From Marchantia polymorpha subsp. ruderalis (lineage: Eukaryota; Streptophyta; Marchantiopsida; Marchantiales; Marchantiaceae), in the NCBI GenBank assembly GCA_037833965.1, contig AP031358.1:20282001-20346000 (forward strand): a DNA stretch of 64,000 bases. The letters run 5' to 3'. The position numbers and the translations under genes were made by a program. This document shows positions 47,401 to 61,091 of this stretch, piece after piece (within the stretch, counting starts at the first letter, position 1; the number at the start of each line of letters is the position of its first letter). The notes below the pieces were generated by a model. It saw only the letters and a program-made list of their open reading frames with translations. It was not told the DNA's origin and did not search any database.

Positions 47401-50400
47401 CAGCTAGAGGATTTTGTTCCGAATTGTCTTCACAATGTCAAAGACATGCAATGAACCTTGTGTTAAGTTCAGTTCTTCCTCTAGAAAGAATTTAGTACTC
47501 CTCACAATGCCAGGACAAAACATTGAAAAACATCGACAGATGATATGCAAATGTGATTGACAGATACGTGATTGACAAAATTGTTGAGCTCAGGGCTGTT
47601 TACAAGTCGTGCAAGTTGAGTCAGTTGAAATCGTAACTCTTCTTTTGGATCACAAAAACTATTTTCTTTCCTTCATGATGAAACGAGTGTTTTTAAGTTA
47701 ACCATTGTTAAATATGTTCATCAAGATCGACATTCAAACATATTCTGTACAATGAATTATTGACCTCATGATGTGTAAAGGAATTTCTATTTTTAAAAAC
47801 TGGTTATAATGATTGGTTATGGACACATTTTGTGCTATGTATTTCTGTAAGTTTTATTGTAAATATATGTCAATTTTCATTTAGAAAAAGTCCCTCTATT
47901 GACTGGATTGACTATTTCTTCAATCTTGAATATTATTATTTTACAAAGAACATTGTTTTATTCATAAACTCTCATTTGATGTCAATGTATTTCTTCATTT
48001 GATCAAATACAAGATGTAATGTACTTCAAGTATCAGAATGAATATACACAATATTTTAGTATCATCCAATTTGAATGATAATTGTTATAATTAAAAATTA
48101 TTTCTTTTATTGCTTACATTGATGCTCTATATCCTAAATTTTGATTATTATTAATATTGAACTATGCATATTTTCCTGACTAATATATTGATTCCAACTA
48201 TTAATACAATTATAAATGTATACCTTTTCTTTGTCCAAATCTATAGTTTTTTTTCATGATCAAAATCATAATAGATTATTACAATATATGCTAATAAAAA
48301 TTTATAATGTATCTGAGGTGTCTGAAAATACACTTAAAAAAATTTTAATATATATAATATATTCACATGCCTTTGTTCACCTTGATCATAGTTAGAATTG
48401 TAGATTGAATATACTTATGTTGTCCATATACTTTCTAAAATTCAAAACAATGTTGTCTAATCATTAATGATCAAATTAAATGGCTTAGATTTCATAGTCT
48501 ATGAAAATTCAAAAAAATCAATTATATATTATTTTTCAATATAATTTCACAAAAGTCAATGTATATTTGCTCATTTTGCACATATTCAGAGCAATATTAA
48601 AGCAGTGTATATTATTACATAGATGAATTTATCTAATCTCATGACACTATGAAAGTGATGACATTTTTGTATTTTCAATAGTTTTGAATAGACATTGAGC
48701 TAAAGAAAACTTAAAATGTAATGCTCAAAAAAATCTCGAATTTTTTGTAGTATGCATATATATATTTTTCAAGCACATATTTAATTTAATGTTATGTACT
48801 TGACTTTATCATATATTTTTCTTATTTAGAGGTCTTATAAACATCTATACTCAGTATTATCATGTAATTACTATTAGATTTCATCATCAATACACAATAC
48901 AAAATTTTTGCATTTTTATATGTCAATTTTATATTAAACCAAAATAATTTTATCAACCACATACAATATATATATATATATAACATTTTTATGAAATTTT
49001 TTTACAAATATATTTTATATACAAATTTTTACTATAAAACATATACATATCATTTTTTACATTAAAAAAATTTATAAGATATTAATTTTTTCAATGTATT
49101 CATCAATTGATCAACTATTAAAATAAGCGCACACAATTTTTGAATTAAAGAAAATTTTATTTAAAATGAAAAATAATGTGTAGTCTATGATATTAAATCT
49201 TAGATCTCACTCACACATAAAAATAAACAATCGTTGAAGTTAATAAACGTGACATATTTTTTCTAAGCCTACGTTGAAAATATCATAAATAGTTTAGAAA
49301 AATTCCAAAATTTGATGAATTTGATTGTCAAATTCATCATCCCTTATGATGAATTTGACAAGCTTTTTATATCATAATAGGCTATTCCTTTCCAATTATT
49401 GGTTTCATAATAAACTTGATTAATGAAATTTAAATTAGTTCCTAGAAATCTTTTATTTTATTTCTTTTATAACATTTCTAAAGTATATAATCATGATAAA
49501 AAGTTATTGTGCAAATAATTTTGGATAGATATTTGACATACATTTTTCTTTAAATAATCTAATTGAGTCTTATCCAAAAAATAATAAAATATAAAGAAGG
49601 AATAAAATGAAATAATCAAATATATAATTTTCTTATTTAGGTTTTGTAAATTATTTTATTTTCAAAATTACTCTATAATTTATGAGTATTTGAACGTAGA
49701 CTACATATATGTAAATCACATGATTCGTATAATAGTTTCATTTTATGTCATACAAGTATGTGTGAATTATGCAGAGTTTGCATTCAAAATTTATAATCTA
49801 TTATTTAGCAATGGTGTATTGACTCAAGTGAGTCATTACATTATCATATCGAGTGTGTTATGATTCAAAGTATGTACTACATTAACTTGTGTTATAAAAT
49901 TGCATAATATAGATACATCAAAACATCACAAGATGACAAGTATACATAATGATGAACATTATATTTTTGAAAAGTTGAGCAGCGAATATTAATATACTCA
50001 ATCATTCGTCAATTGATCACGATATATAATTTGCAACAAAATTTTTTTTCAAGAAAATTCAGTCAAAATGTTGAAAATAATGAGTATTCTTCTATGTTAA
50101 CTTAATTTAGCATATATATTTTGAATCAAATATCTTAAAATCATAGGATAGTAGATCTTATAATGCAATTAATTTTTTGACACTGTTTGAAGTGAATCTT
50201 TTAAGAAATATGTATTACATTAGTTCAAAAAGCTTGTATAGTTTATAGTCTAATAGCAAAAAAATCAAAACCTAGTTTAAATTTCATTTAAAAAATGTTG
50301 TTTTCTTAGATATCATATCGGTCTAAAGGCCTATAGATCTGATTATCTAGTTATTTGTAAGACAATTATGAATGAAAATATTTTTTAATTATATTTATAT

Positions 50401-52620
50401 ATTCAATTTCTGTAAAATTTAGTTGTTTGTATGGATATGATGAGTCTGATCATTGTATTTTTGTATGTGTCAATAACCACGTGATTTTGCAAAAATAAAA
50501 TAAAAAACATTTATTTTCTATACTATACTATATTTTATTGTTAAATTGCATCATAGATTCAAATATGCTTCTAGTAATATAAATTAAAAAATTTGATGAA
50601 TTTATAGAATCACAGTAATTTTCGCGGAATGTATATATGTCATATTTAAACATGGAAATAGATGATGACCTAAAATTACATTTTTTATAATTGTTCTAGA
50701 TGATTTGCTAATTTTGGCAAGAAATTAAACCATAATCAATAAATATAAAGATTATTTGAAATTTAAATTATAGATAAATCATTCAAATAAATATGAAACG
50801 ATATTAGATTTGAATGTGTGTAGATTTAAATAAAAATACACATTTAAGTAAGGACAATTAGTTTCAATGAGTGCTTGACAAGTTAAATATATCATATTCA
50901 ATGAAATTCAAATCTACAATCATCATAATTTAAATTATTTGTAATTTAATATCCAATGAATATTTATCAAAGCAAAAAATGCGATTGATCTTTCTAACAA
51001 GGTAATAAACAACCTCATGTATGTAATAATATACACTTAATTGAATATTGCACAAAAAATAATTACATTGAATTGATATATATCAACTTTAAGTAATTGA
51101 ATAAAAAAATATGAAGTAAATTTACATGTATTTCAAGAATACTAGGTATTTTAATATTTTGTTTGATGATTTATAATTTGATGTCAAATCTACACCTACA
51201 ATTAAAATTTTATTTTAACCTGATGATCTATGAGTAAATTTTGTAAGACTGTCTACTAAAGTGAATTACATAGACCAATTATGTTACAACAATGAAAATG
51301 TTAAAAATTTTGATTTCTTTGAATACACTTATCAGTGAGATGAGATTAAAATAATAATTTTCAATCTTTATTGTGATAATTTGAATGCATTGTATCTTGC
51401 AATAAATCAAGTTATGGTATAGTAAAACATATTAACATCAGAAATCATTTTATGAAAGATGTATTTTTTGGATAAAAAGATTGATCTAATCAAAATTTAC
51501 AAAAATAAACGCAACATAAGTTTTGATCAACAAATTTTTTTGGAAAAAATCTAAAAGATTTTCTGCTACTTTGCAGATTTTGCGTAAGAGCACAAGTAAA
51601 ATGAATTTTCAAACTTCATATATGATTTATTTGTTTTGATTTTGAACTATGGCATATTTTCAATTTCTTATAATTTATAGAAGAATCTATATTTTCTTTT
51701 CTTTTATAACTTTTCATAAATTACTTGTATTTATTAAAGAGTTGAGGATCTCAAGATGTGACTCAAAGGAAAAATTCTTAATACTTGACCAAAGAAAATT
51801 TAATTTGACTTAGTTTTAGTTTATCAATATGTATGAGAGCTAATTGTAATTTTTGTGAATCAAATTTAAAAAAAATTTGATAAAAGCATTCATGATCATG
51901 TAGACTTCATAAACACAACCCACATATTCTAGATGTACAATCTTTGAATATAAATGTATTGATTGCGTGGATTGTGTGTTCACAATAATACATTATAAAA
52001 TATTCCTCTTAATTAAAAAAATAAAAAATATAACATCTAAGTTAATAATATTTGAACTGATTGCTAGCAATCCACAAATTATATTTTTAAAAAATATCTT
52101 GCTTATCAACTTGACTTTCAAACTCATCTTTTTGTCATCTGTTTTGTTACACATCAATTAAATCGATGTTCTCTCAATCAATAGTTGATTATTTTGAAAC
52201 TTGATTAATTTTTAGTTTGAAACTCATCAAATATTTAAGGATTTTATGCTAATATTTCATGCAAGTTTGATAATATATCTTCTTTCTAATATCAATGCTT
52301 TGTTATCAAAATTCTGAATTTTAATATTATATAGTATTAAAAAATCAATATATAGTATTTTTTTTACTATCTAAAATTATTTATCCAAAGTAAAGATCTT
52401 CTAGTAGTAATTATAATTGATTTTTATCATTTGATGCATTGTCAAAACTTTTTCAATTTACTAAAATCACAATATAGATTAGTTGAGATGAAAATATATA
52501 TTACTTAGATAACTTGTGATTCATTATTTAAAATTGTTATGTGATCAGTGTGTTTGATAAGTATTTAAAAATGTATAAGTTGAGAACAACCCGTTAACAA
52601 ACTTGTTCATTATTGAATTC
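47401..52620. other. gene-free AT-rich tract of about 5 kb
   Basis: The composition becomes extremely AT-rich at about 47,650 and stays so until about 52,600, with long runs such as TATATATATATATA at 48,968 and stops in every frame. I found no open frame above about 65 codons, no recognisable retroelement motif, no RNA gene and no simple tandem array. It may be a mutated retroelement island or a matrix-attachment-like spacer. Neither can be shown by eye. Confidence 0.7.
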
Positions 52621-52744
52621 TGTTAGATCATGGATACACAAGAAGAAAAACAGATGATCATTGTGAGATTCTATATCCTTGTAATTTTTAATTCACAAGT
52701 GAAACAAAAAAACAGAAGAATTCATTATAATCACGAACAGAGAA

Positions 52745-52900
52745 ATGTCTCTGTTAAACAAATACGCGCCACTCTCGGACTACCTCCACGGAAACAAAGA
52801 GGTCTTTATCAAGCAAATTTGCGAAGTGTTCAATGCAGCTGTGGTTCGTCCTTTTATATATATACAGGGTACCAAAAACATTAGGCATATTCCTAATTAG
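52745..52900 (+). CDS. short open frame, 51 residues, weak
   Basis: ATG 52,745 opens a frame beginning MSLLNKYAPLSDYLHGNKEV, then a stretch FIKQICEVFNAAVVRPF, ending at TAG 52,898. The composition is protein-like compared with its AT-rich surroundings, and the local GC is higher. There is no upstream promoter evidence and no recognised domain. On the other strand the same bases begin with a TATATAAAAGG box, so the segment might instead be a promoter fragment of a lost element. Confidence 0.2.
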   Translation: MSLLNKYAPLSDYLHGNKEVFIKQICEVFNAAVVRPFIYIQGTKNIRHIPN

Positions 52901-55900
52901 GGTTAAGCGTAAACCTATCTTTAATTCAAGTTAAATAAACTAGAGTTTAACTCGAGAATTGAATTAATACTAAAGGTCTCTCCCTTAATTCAATTTTATG
53001 CCCAAGGGCAATCAGTGAGAGTAAAATGTTCCGTAGAGAGTTTACACATCAGAAAGGGTTCAAATACTTGGCTACATCTAAGCACACAAGTAGCTCCCAA
53101 CTCTCATTTCTCACTAAACTTCCACAATACAATATATACAGTAGTGACAACTAGCTCTAATTAAAAATTATTTTTAATGATATATAATTAAATATAACCA
53201 AGACCTAACAATAATCTCAAAAAATAGTAACTTCTCTTCGAATTTTGTCTGTCATCAATTAAAAAATTTCACTATACTATGAATTCTCAAACAATTTTTT
53301 CGTTTAGTTAAGCAATGCACGAGTCATGTAAGACAGCGTGAAGAAGCAACCAATCCGGAGATTATTTTTGACCGACCAAATTTTATTGAATGGCCAAAAG
53401 ATGTCAAGACAATAGTAGACCAGGCCATGAGGATACTATTCCCAATCAAGTCGAAAGAGAGATCTGTAAATGGATAGAGGAAACAAATATTGAAATCAAC
53501 CCGTTAAGAGTATAATAAAATTAGTCTTCTTGAGATGGTACAAAATTTGTGCTATCAAGCTATTGAGCTTGCAAAAATAAGATGCAGGAGTAAGTGTAAG
53601 TAGTAACAGGGTATATTTGATCTTTTCAGAGGCATAAGCTTCAAAATGCCTTAGAATTCATATACCAAGAAGATAATTGGAGTAGCTTGGAGTAGGAGAT
53701 ATAAACAGTCAATAGCTCCAAGGAAAGATGCTTCTTTCAGAAAAACTGTAGCTCAACATGTTTACTGTCTAGGTACTCATGCCATGAGGCCAGACCGTAA
53801 AGCCTGGAGCCACATGGCTCCAGGCTGATCTCCTATCTGCCAACCACATGAATTTGACATGCGATACGCAGATAATGTATCTGTAGTACAGAACAGGCAC
53901 ACTCGTGAGATCAACACTAAGGATTGCTGGTAGGCAAGAGTAACTGCACTGTACCTCTGTCTGAGAGTTCAGCCTCTGAACCGCCCGGCATAGGGTAGAG
54001 TATATTCAAGCGTGGAGCACAACCGATATCTGTATCAGCGAATGCATGTCCGTAAGCATGCTGAGAGAATGCATCTGTTCACACGACGTTCCAGTCAGCT
54101 GCAGCACTCTCGCTATAGCAACACCTCCACCGTGACAGTCACGTGTCGATCAACAAAAGGTGTATACAGTCGTATAGCAATATAGTGGAGCCCAATCCTT
54201 TCGTTTCTGATGGATTGAGGTGTTGATTCAGTCACGGACGGTGAAGTCTCGTCCTCTACAGGAGCATATAATGGCCAATTCTCCGATGAAGAGTCTGAGA
54301 GTGGACTGTTCTTGTATCAAGATGACCTCTTTGCTATTTTAGCCTCCACCTCTAGAACGTTTCCGTGGTTTTGTTCAATTCACGCGGGCTTCATTCAAGG
54401 TCTTCCTTCACAAGCACTTGGCCTACAATTTGTAGCCGTACCTCCTGGACTGAAAGCAATCAAATCCATGTTCTAGTTTGAAGTGAAAGCCAGCTGCCTG
54501 TATCTGTATTCATCTAATCTGATCCGAGAGTTGCTGAAAGCTAGTGTAATAGTCTCGTATTTCGAGATCTTGCAGAAAAGAAAACAGAATCAACAGTGCG
54601 ATCTTGAATCTGATTGCTGGAACTGTAGTGACTATCCAGGCACCGTTTGGTCCAGGCTTGATTACTTCATCTTGATTCTGGTGACCTCATACTTGATCCC
54701 GGGTTATTACATACCTGCAACGCACATCCAGTCACATGGTCAATCACGAGAATGTAAAACTCACATTGCGGTCAATACAGTAGTTTCATGTGAAGATTTG
54801 GATGTGGAGTTTGACACTGACTTTTATAAAGATCTCAGCCATGAAGGACGGAGGAGTCTTTTGATACCGAAAACTCGTGTTTGTGGCTTCTGCTGACTAC
54901 TCAGATCTGACAGCTGCGGTACCGACAACGGTAAGGGAGACCTGTTGCGAACTGTGTCACTTGGGAACAGGAATTATTGACGACTTAAATTCGACGGTCC
55001 AACAAAAGAAGCCAAGTACTGTTGGGAATACTGGGAAGCATCCCTGATTGTCTTCGGGACTAGCATAATACATTCAATATCCGAAAAATACTACTGCAGT
55101 CCCATCCAGCACGAGGTATAGACAAAACAAGAATTTTCTGCTCACCTTACCTTCATAATATTTGAGCACCAACACCCACAGAGTTTCCAGATGCTCGATG
55201 ATCCTACGAAGCCTTTCCGTCCATTGAAAATTGCAGACCGCGCCTGGCGTTCAGAGTTCAGCGCCGCATAGAATTCATTTGCATTGCATTGGCGTTTCTG
55301 AACAGCGCGAAAGATTGGGTATGTATTCACATTCACAGTAAACAACCCGAGGGATGGACTACATTATCCGCTGAAAGAACATCTTCTGTGGTCCACCAAA
55401 CCACGTGCAGCGTTTTCAATCCTGAGCTTTAGCTCACGTTTATTGCATATACGGGAGGCCGAACACTGAAGGTACGGCAGAACTAAGAAAATCACGTCAT
55501 AAAGTACGGTTTCCTTTCAGTTTTGGTGATGGACATGACTTTGAGATTCTCGAACACGCTGTTTACTGCCTGGTTTCCTGACGTGCAAAGTTCAAAGACT
55601 GATTCAGGACCACAGTATGCCTCGACTGGTCAGTCTCTGAGATCCGTATCATCCACAGACGGTTTTATTTTCTCGGCGGAGACTAGTTCTCAATTATTGA
55701 ACACAATTCCCTTGGTGAACTTCTCCACTTGTCGCGAGACCAGTCTGAGTTAAGTGATGAAGGACGGTTGTTAGTTTTCAAGGCATAATATATCCTTCGG
55801 GAAAAACTCGATTCGAAGTTACGTATATTTCGTCGGATTAGGCCTTCCTTTTTCCCTGTAGAATGCATTATATTTTCTTCGAAACCCTCATGCGGATCTC

Positions 55901-58900
55901 TCTGCCTCTCCCCAAAGCAGGCAGTTCCAGCAGACGGATGCAAGCGTGTTTCAACGATGTGGTCCTTGCAACTATTCTGGCCACGTGAAGCCAGCGAGAA
56001 TGAGGTATCGGTAGAAGCAATGCAATCAAAATCGCAGTCAACAGATTTACGTGTAGTCTTAGATGTATGAAGAGGATGATCGCCCCATCAATGATTCCTC
56101 GCCTCCCCAGTGCCTTCTCTGCACTAAGTGTGATAAGAGCATGCCATTATTCACCGGAAAAGCTTTCTCTCTCTGTCGACATTAACATGACTCCGTGCCT
56201 TTCAAAAACCCATGGACACAGATCCCATCCGAAAAGGTCAGATTCGCTTCCTGAAAAAAGGAAGCAGCTGTCGCTGAGTTGTCAGACTGTTGTTTCTTTA
56301 TTCTAACTAAGCCTGTAATTCTGCTCGGTACTACACAAAAATGTGACGGTTTGATAGGACTTGAGATACCCCTGTTGTCAAAAGCCGTCAAAGATTCAGG
56401 GCAGGAAGGACTCAGAGACAACACTGTCGTGACATGCCACATCTAAATTGATGGACTATTGATGGACTATTGGTCTACTGGTCATTCCGTCGCTGTGGAG
56501 CATCTTCCGAGAAATTTCCAACAAGAAAGAAATTGAAGATCGCCAGTAGTTTTGCGCACAGCACGTCATCTCCAAGAACATGCTTCCACCCTGAGAGCCG
56601 AGAGAGAAAACAAGGCGACATGCATAAACGTACACAAGGGCTTTCGATGCGAGGAATCCACTTTGCAGCGCAAGGTCCATTCGGATTAACAGACGGACAT
56701 GGTCACATGGTCGCCACATTCCTAGAGAAACTTCCGAGGAATTTAACTCACTGTAGCATTCTTGTAAAGCATCTCGCATTGATTATCGGACCATGCAACT
56801 CCGGAAGACGAGAGTATCATTATTGCATCCGAGTTCCAATAATTCAGGGTTGTGGGCTTCAATAATGGTGGATGACCGCAGGCCACATGGTCAAAGGTAG
56901 GTGAGATCGACCAAAGTGTTCCTACAAATTTCCCATCAAGTTGCTTATAAAGTGATGCTCAGATTCTGGCCCAAGATTCGCAGAAACAGCACACTCAGAT
57001 GGAGATAACACTCAGAGGTGAGATTGGTTACCGTCCCCGCAGATGCACGTCATGCTGCCCTGGACGATGATCGAGAGCTGCCCGTTCAACAGCCGTCTAT
57101 CACCGTGAAAAGCTCTCCGGGAATTGTTTGTGCAGTTAATCGAAGTAATAAACTTTATAAGTCTTGGAGCTCTTTGTCTCCATTGCTCTCAATTCTATCC
57201 ACGTACTTCCTCTCCTCATCGGCATCCATGGTGTTCTGACCATAGACTGAAATGACACTTAGCCAAAGTTCTCCCTGTTCGCCTTCTTCGTCAAAAACCT
57301 TCATAGAACAAGCATCTCAGATTTGAGATCTTTCGATAACCCGGTGATTCTTCGTACCCTGAGGCAAGTAGACGTCAAACTTAAGGAAAGCCCACGTCGA
57401 AATAGATCTTACACCGGCGAGAGATCGCCATCTCGCGACGATGGAATCAGAACAAACAGAAGTCGGACTGTAGAACAGATTCTTCTCGACAGCTTTTCTG
57501 CTGTGCTTGCTCTCGAGATCTCAGCTCGCACTTCGAACGCTGGACTATCTTTGTCACTCACCACCATCTTCCGGTCATTATGACGCGATGAGATTGTTGT
57601 TGGACATCATTGGAACAACAGTCTCCCTCGAGGTGTAGAAGACGACGCCCTCTCGAAGTGTTCTGCCTCTTCTGACGCGACCGGTCTTCGCATTACGACT
57701 CCTGCTGGTCTGCCTCTTTCCCGGAATAAGGACCCTGGCGTCGAGCCAGCGTCATCTTCATCTCCGGTCCGGCAGTTCCATGCGTCTACTTCCGATTTGC
57801 TATTAATTTGAACAGGCTAGGAATTGGAACTTCGATGCTTACGTTGTTGATTGCATACATATGCTTCGAATGAGGTAGACTGTGTATTATAAATACGCTA
57901 TGTATCTTTCAGTTCTATCACGGTTTATTGGTTCAACGTTTATAGAAATTATCTAAAGCCAGTTCCACTTGTATTAATTTGTGGTTAAGATGACATTTCG
58001 ATGCTAAAATAATTAGATTGATAACCATATGACGCGTCATCGATTTTTTATGGCTGTATTTAAATAGGCTACATTTGTTTAGAAAAGAACAACTGATTAG
58101 GGATCCGTAGTTTTGTTCCTTTCCATTTAAACTGATTATCTTACATGATAATGTTTCTGATGGAAAAGAGGTGGAGTATATCAGTGGTTCCCGCTATCTC
58201 TCCTCGTACACACATTACAAGAATCATTGAAAAGACGTTCATTCTAGCTATAAAAATTATGAAATATAGTGAAATTCAAAGAACGGGCAAATTTTCGTAC
58301 AAGTCTATTTATGGAAGTTGATATGTTATTATTCCTTAGGGAGCAGAAATAATCTGGAAAATTTTATGTTTTTTTATTCTCAATATTGTACCGTGATTAT
58401 ATACGTATGTTAAAAACACACCCGTTGAAACGTGAAAGTGTAAATGTGATTTTTTATTTAGTTTTAAAATACACCCGTCGAAACTTCGTGGCAATGCTGG
58501 ACAGCATCAGAAGATTGTGAAAAGAAGTCACTTCTTAAACCACATCGTTTCTCTATCAGATATCTTTCACTGCAAATGTGCCTCAAAAGACAAGGGATCG
58601 ATGCACATATTTCGCAAATTTCTTGAAACGACTCCTTGTCATGCATCATGTCATCTGGGCTGTACGGCATTGACCGTTTTAATGTATGGAACGTTGTGCA
58701 ACGTAGCTAACGGATCAAGGTAGTCACAGTTGCTTGCGACTCCACTGTAAAGTAGACCGTTTCTTCTGGCCCCGGCAGGGATTCCAAGCCGATTTGGACG
58801 AGGGGCACCGGCGGGCCCGACAGAATGTCTGGTCTGCCAGTCGTAGCCCTGCGAGGGGCGGACATGCCCAGCTGGCACCATTCAAGACGCGCTCATGTGT

Positions 58901-61091
58901 GCAGCTGGTCGTCCTTCCTTATATCCTGGTTGGCTCAGGGGCCCCAGAGGGAGTCCACAGGTTCCTGGCAATCTCAAGCTTGCGTCTGAAGTCTGCGTCT
59001 GCATCTCTAACCGAGTCTCGCGAACTCTTCATGATGGAGAGAATCGCTCTGGCCTCTTTCAGTAGATTCTGGCCGAAGCGCCAGCAAACCGGAAATGTAC
59101 GGGAAAGAGTACTGTACCTTCACGAATTCACCCTTCAAACACGGTCAGGCGATCGTATTTGGCAAATTCCTTCAGCGGAGCAGGAGGCCCTGGCCAGGAT
59201 TGAATCTCGTCGATCTGGCGGAACTGGACACGCGACATGGCGAGGACATGTTACCGTTGACCCAGGCGCTTGAGATTGCTCCTTGTGGGGATTCCACGGG
59301 CATGCCTAACCTCGTTCGGAACTGTTTCGTGTGCCGATGGTGCCCCGACACAGGTGACAATTGAATGTGCGGACATCACAATTTTGTGCTATGTACGAGT
59401 CTTTCGCTTCCGTCCAACCGGAAATGGTTTCTAGCTGGATGAGCTCACCCTTAGGTGTGACGTGTCCTGTAACAAACACATTGTACCACTCTGATTGAGT
59501 TCTGCGGAGCTAACCCTGGGAGAACTCGAGAGAAGCACCTATGCAGTTTTGTCCACATGACAGTTCAGAGCCTACTCGACGCCCTTTATCGACGACGACA
59601 CACCCTGCAATGCGGCATTGTAAGCTGTAAAAGCCTGACTGACAGCCACGAGTTCATTGCTTCGAAAACATCGTCAGCTGAGAGATCTAGGTAAAGGTTG
59701 GGTTTTGAGGCCACCGTCAGAAGATCGACCCTTCTGTGAACTCGGACAGCTAAAAAGCCTGACTGGGCCAATCGGTGGCCATTTCCGAAAGGATTAGACT
59801 CAAGTAGCTCGAGCTCTGCGTTCAGTACACATGGTTCCGAAGCGTCACACCGCTACGTCGAAGTACTGAGTACTCAAAAGGGCATGCATTCAGAACTTTT
59901 CTCAATTCGGCTTCGGCAAGGAGACGGGATCAGTTCTGTTTCGTGAACGCTGGTTGGTTGTCATAGTGGACACCTCTGTTTTGGCCAGTGTAAGTGCGAC
60001 CTGGAAGTTGGTCCACTCTGCCGATAGACACCAGGTCAACAGGATAAATGCGTTTCTGTGGCGGTAGGAGGACATCAAGAATCAGGACTATCCGTCTCAA
60101 AGGTCGCTGATCTCTTGGACAAGCACCAACTGGGTCTTGACTTTATTATACGACTCAAACCACTCTTTTTCATATTATGATACATCTGAGTATATGACGT
60201 CAAGACCCGTTTGCTTCGGCAAATTGGTCAGTGTCAGCCATGAGAGGTGAAAACCTCGCCAATCAGCTGAACCTCTCTCTCTCACTCACTCACTCACGTC
60301 ACTGAAAGCAGACCTCCGCTTCTTTAGGTTTGGCTCTGGTTTGCCAAAGCATCATCAATTATATACACCACAGACACTCCGAAATGACAGCAAGAAGTGC
60401 CCGGGCATGCCACTAATCTAGACTTACTTCATCTCCAGCTCAAAAAATCAGAAGATGCGCAGAAACGTTCAGTCTCTGCTTCAGATTTTGTAGACTTATC
60501 ACCATTTGGCCTCGAAGGGTTAAAATCTCCGTAATTGACTGAACCTAGATTTTGATTTATCCATCGTACTCATCTCTATTTCAAATGTCCAAATGGAAGG
60601 AGGCGTGATGGCAAACTGTGCCATCGAGCTCTTTTTCCTTTTGAAAAATGAACGGGTGCTTTGCTCAAATTCAACGCACCTCAAAGGTAAACAGCCATGG
60701 CTGTGAGGCATCGCATTTACCAGTTGTAAGTTTTCGTCCACCTGGAAGCAAATTTTGCGAGGCCACGATCCCAGTTGATGAAGTTAAGCTGATGAGACGC
60801 CTGCTTCGAATGACCGCTTCCATTGGTAACCTTCATGGGGTGCCCTTTCCTTTGACTCCACTGCCCATCTGTCTGGAAGTGCTGAATATAACAGTCAAGT
60901 GGCTGCAAGGACAGAGCAGACTCATGCTCTGCGAATCCCTTTTGGCCCAGCATGAGCTCCATGGAGGGATCGTTCATTCACTACCTCACTTCAACTGCAG
61001 CGATCTCCTGTCACCATTTTCAATACCAGAAGGCGCTGATGAAGAGCCATATCTTCTTTAGAGAGCGGAACGCGACCAGGAGTAATTTCTA
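52901..61091. other. intergenic DNA with scattered short open frames, no assignable gene
   Basis: The composition is mixed except for an AT-rich patch near 57,800-58,500. Open stretches without an ATG at 54,219-54,476 (reading YQDDLFAILASTS, then FVAVPPGLKAIK) and 54,483-54,896 lie close together and may be remains of one gene. Frames at 56,470-56,865, 57,323-57,583 and 58,734-59,273 overlap others on the opposite strand and have no known domain. Part of 60,500-61,091 is probably the 3' UTR of the receptor-like kinase gene. No RNA gene or transposon was recognised. Confidence 0.4.

Noticed and set aside
56456-56865. Overlapping 131- and 107-codon frames on opposite strands
   Set aside because: They compete for the same bases and neither resembles a known protein.
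58734-59273. 179-codon open frame on the plus strand
   Set aside because: GC-rich stretch with other frames open on both strands; no domain, splice pattern or transposon motif was recognised.
60648-61061. 137-codon plus-strand frame near the end of the receptor-like kinase
   Set aside because: It lies in the expected 3' UTR of the minus-strand gene and has no recognisable content.
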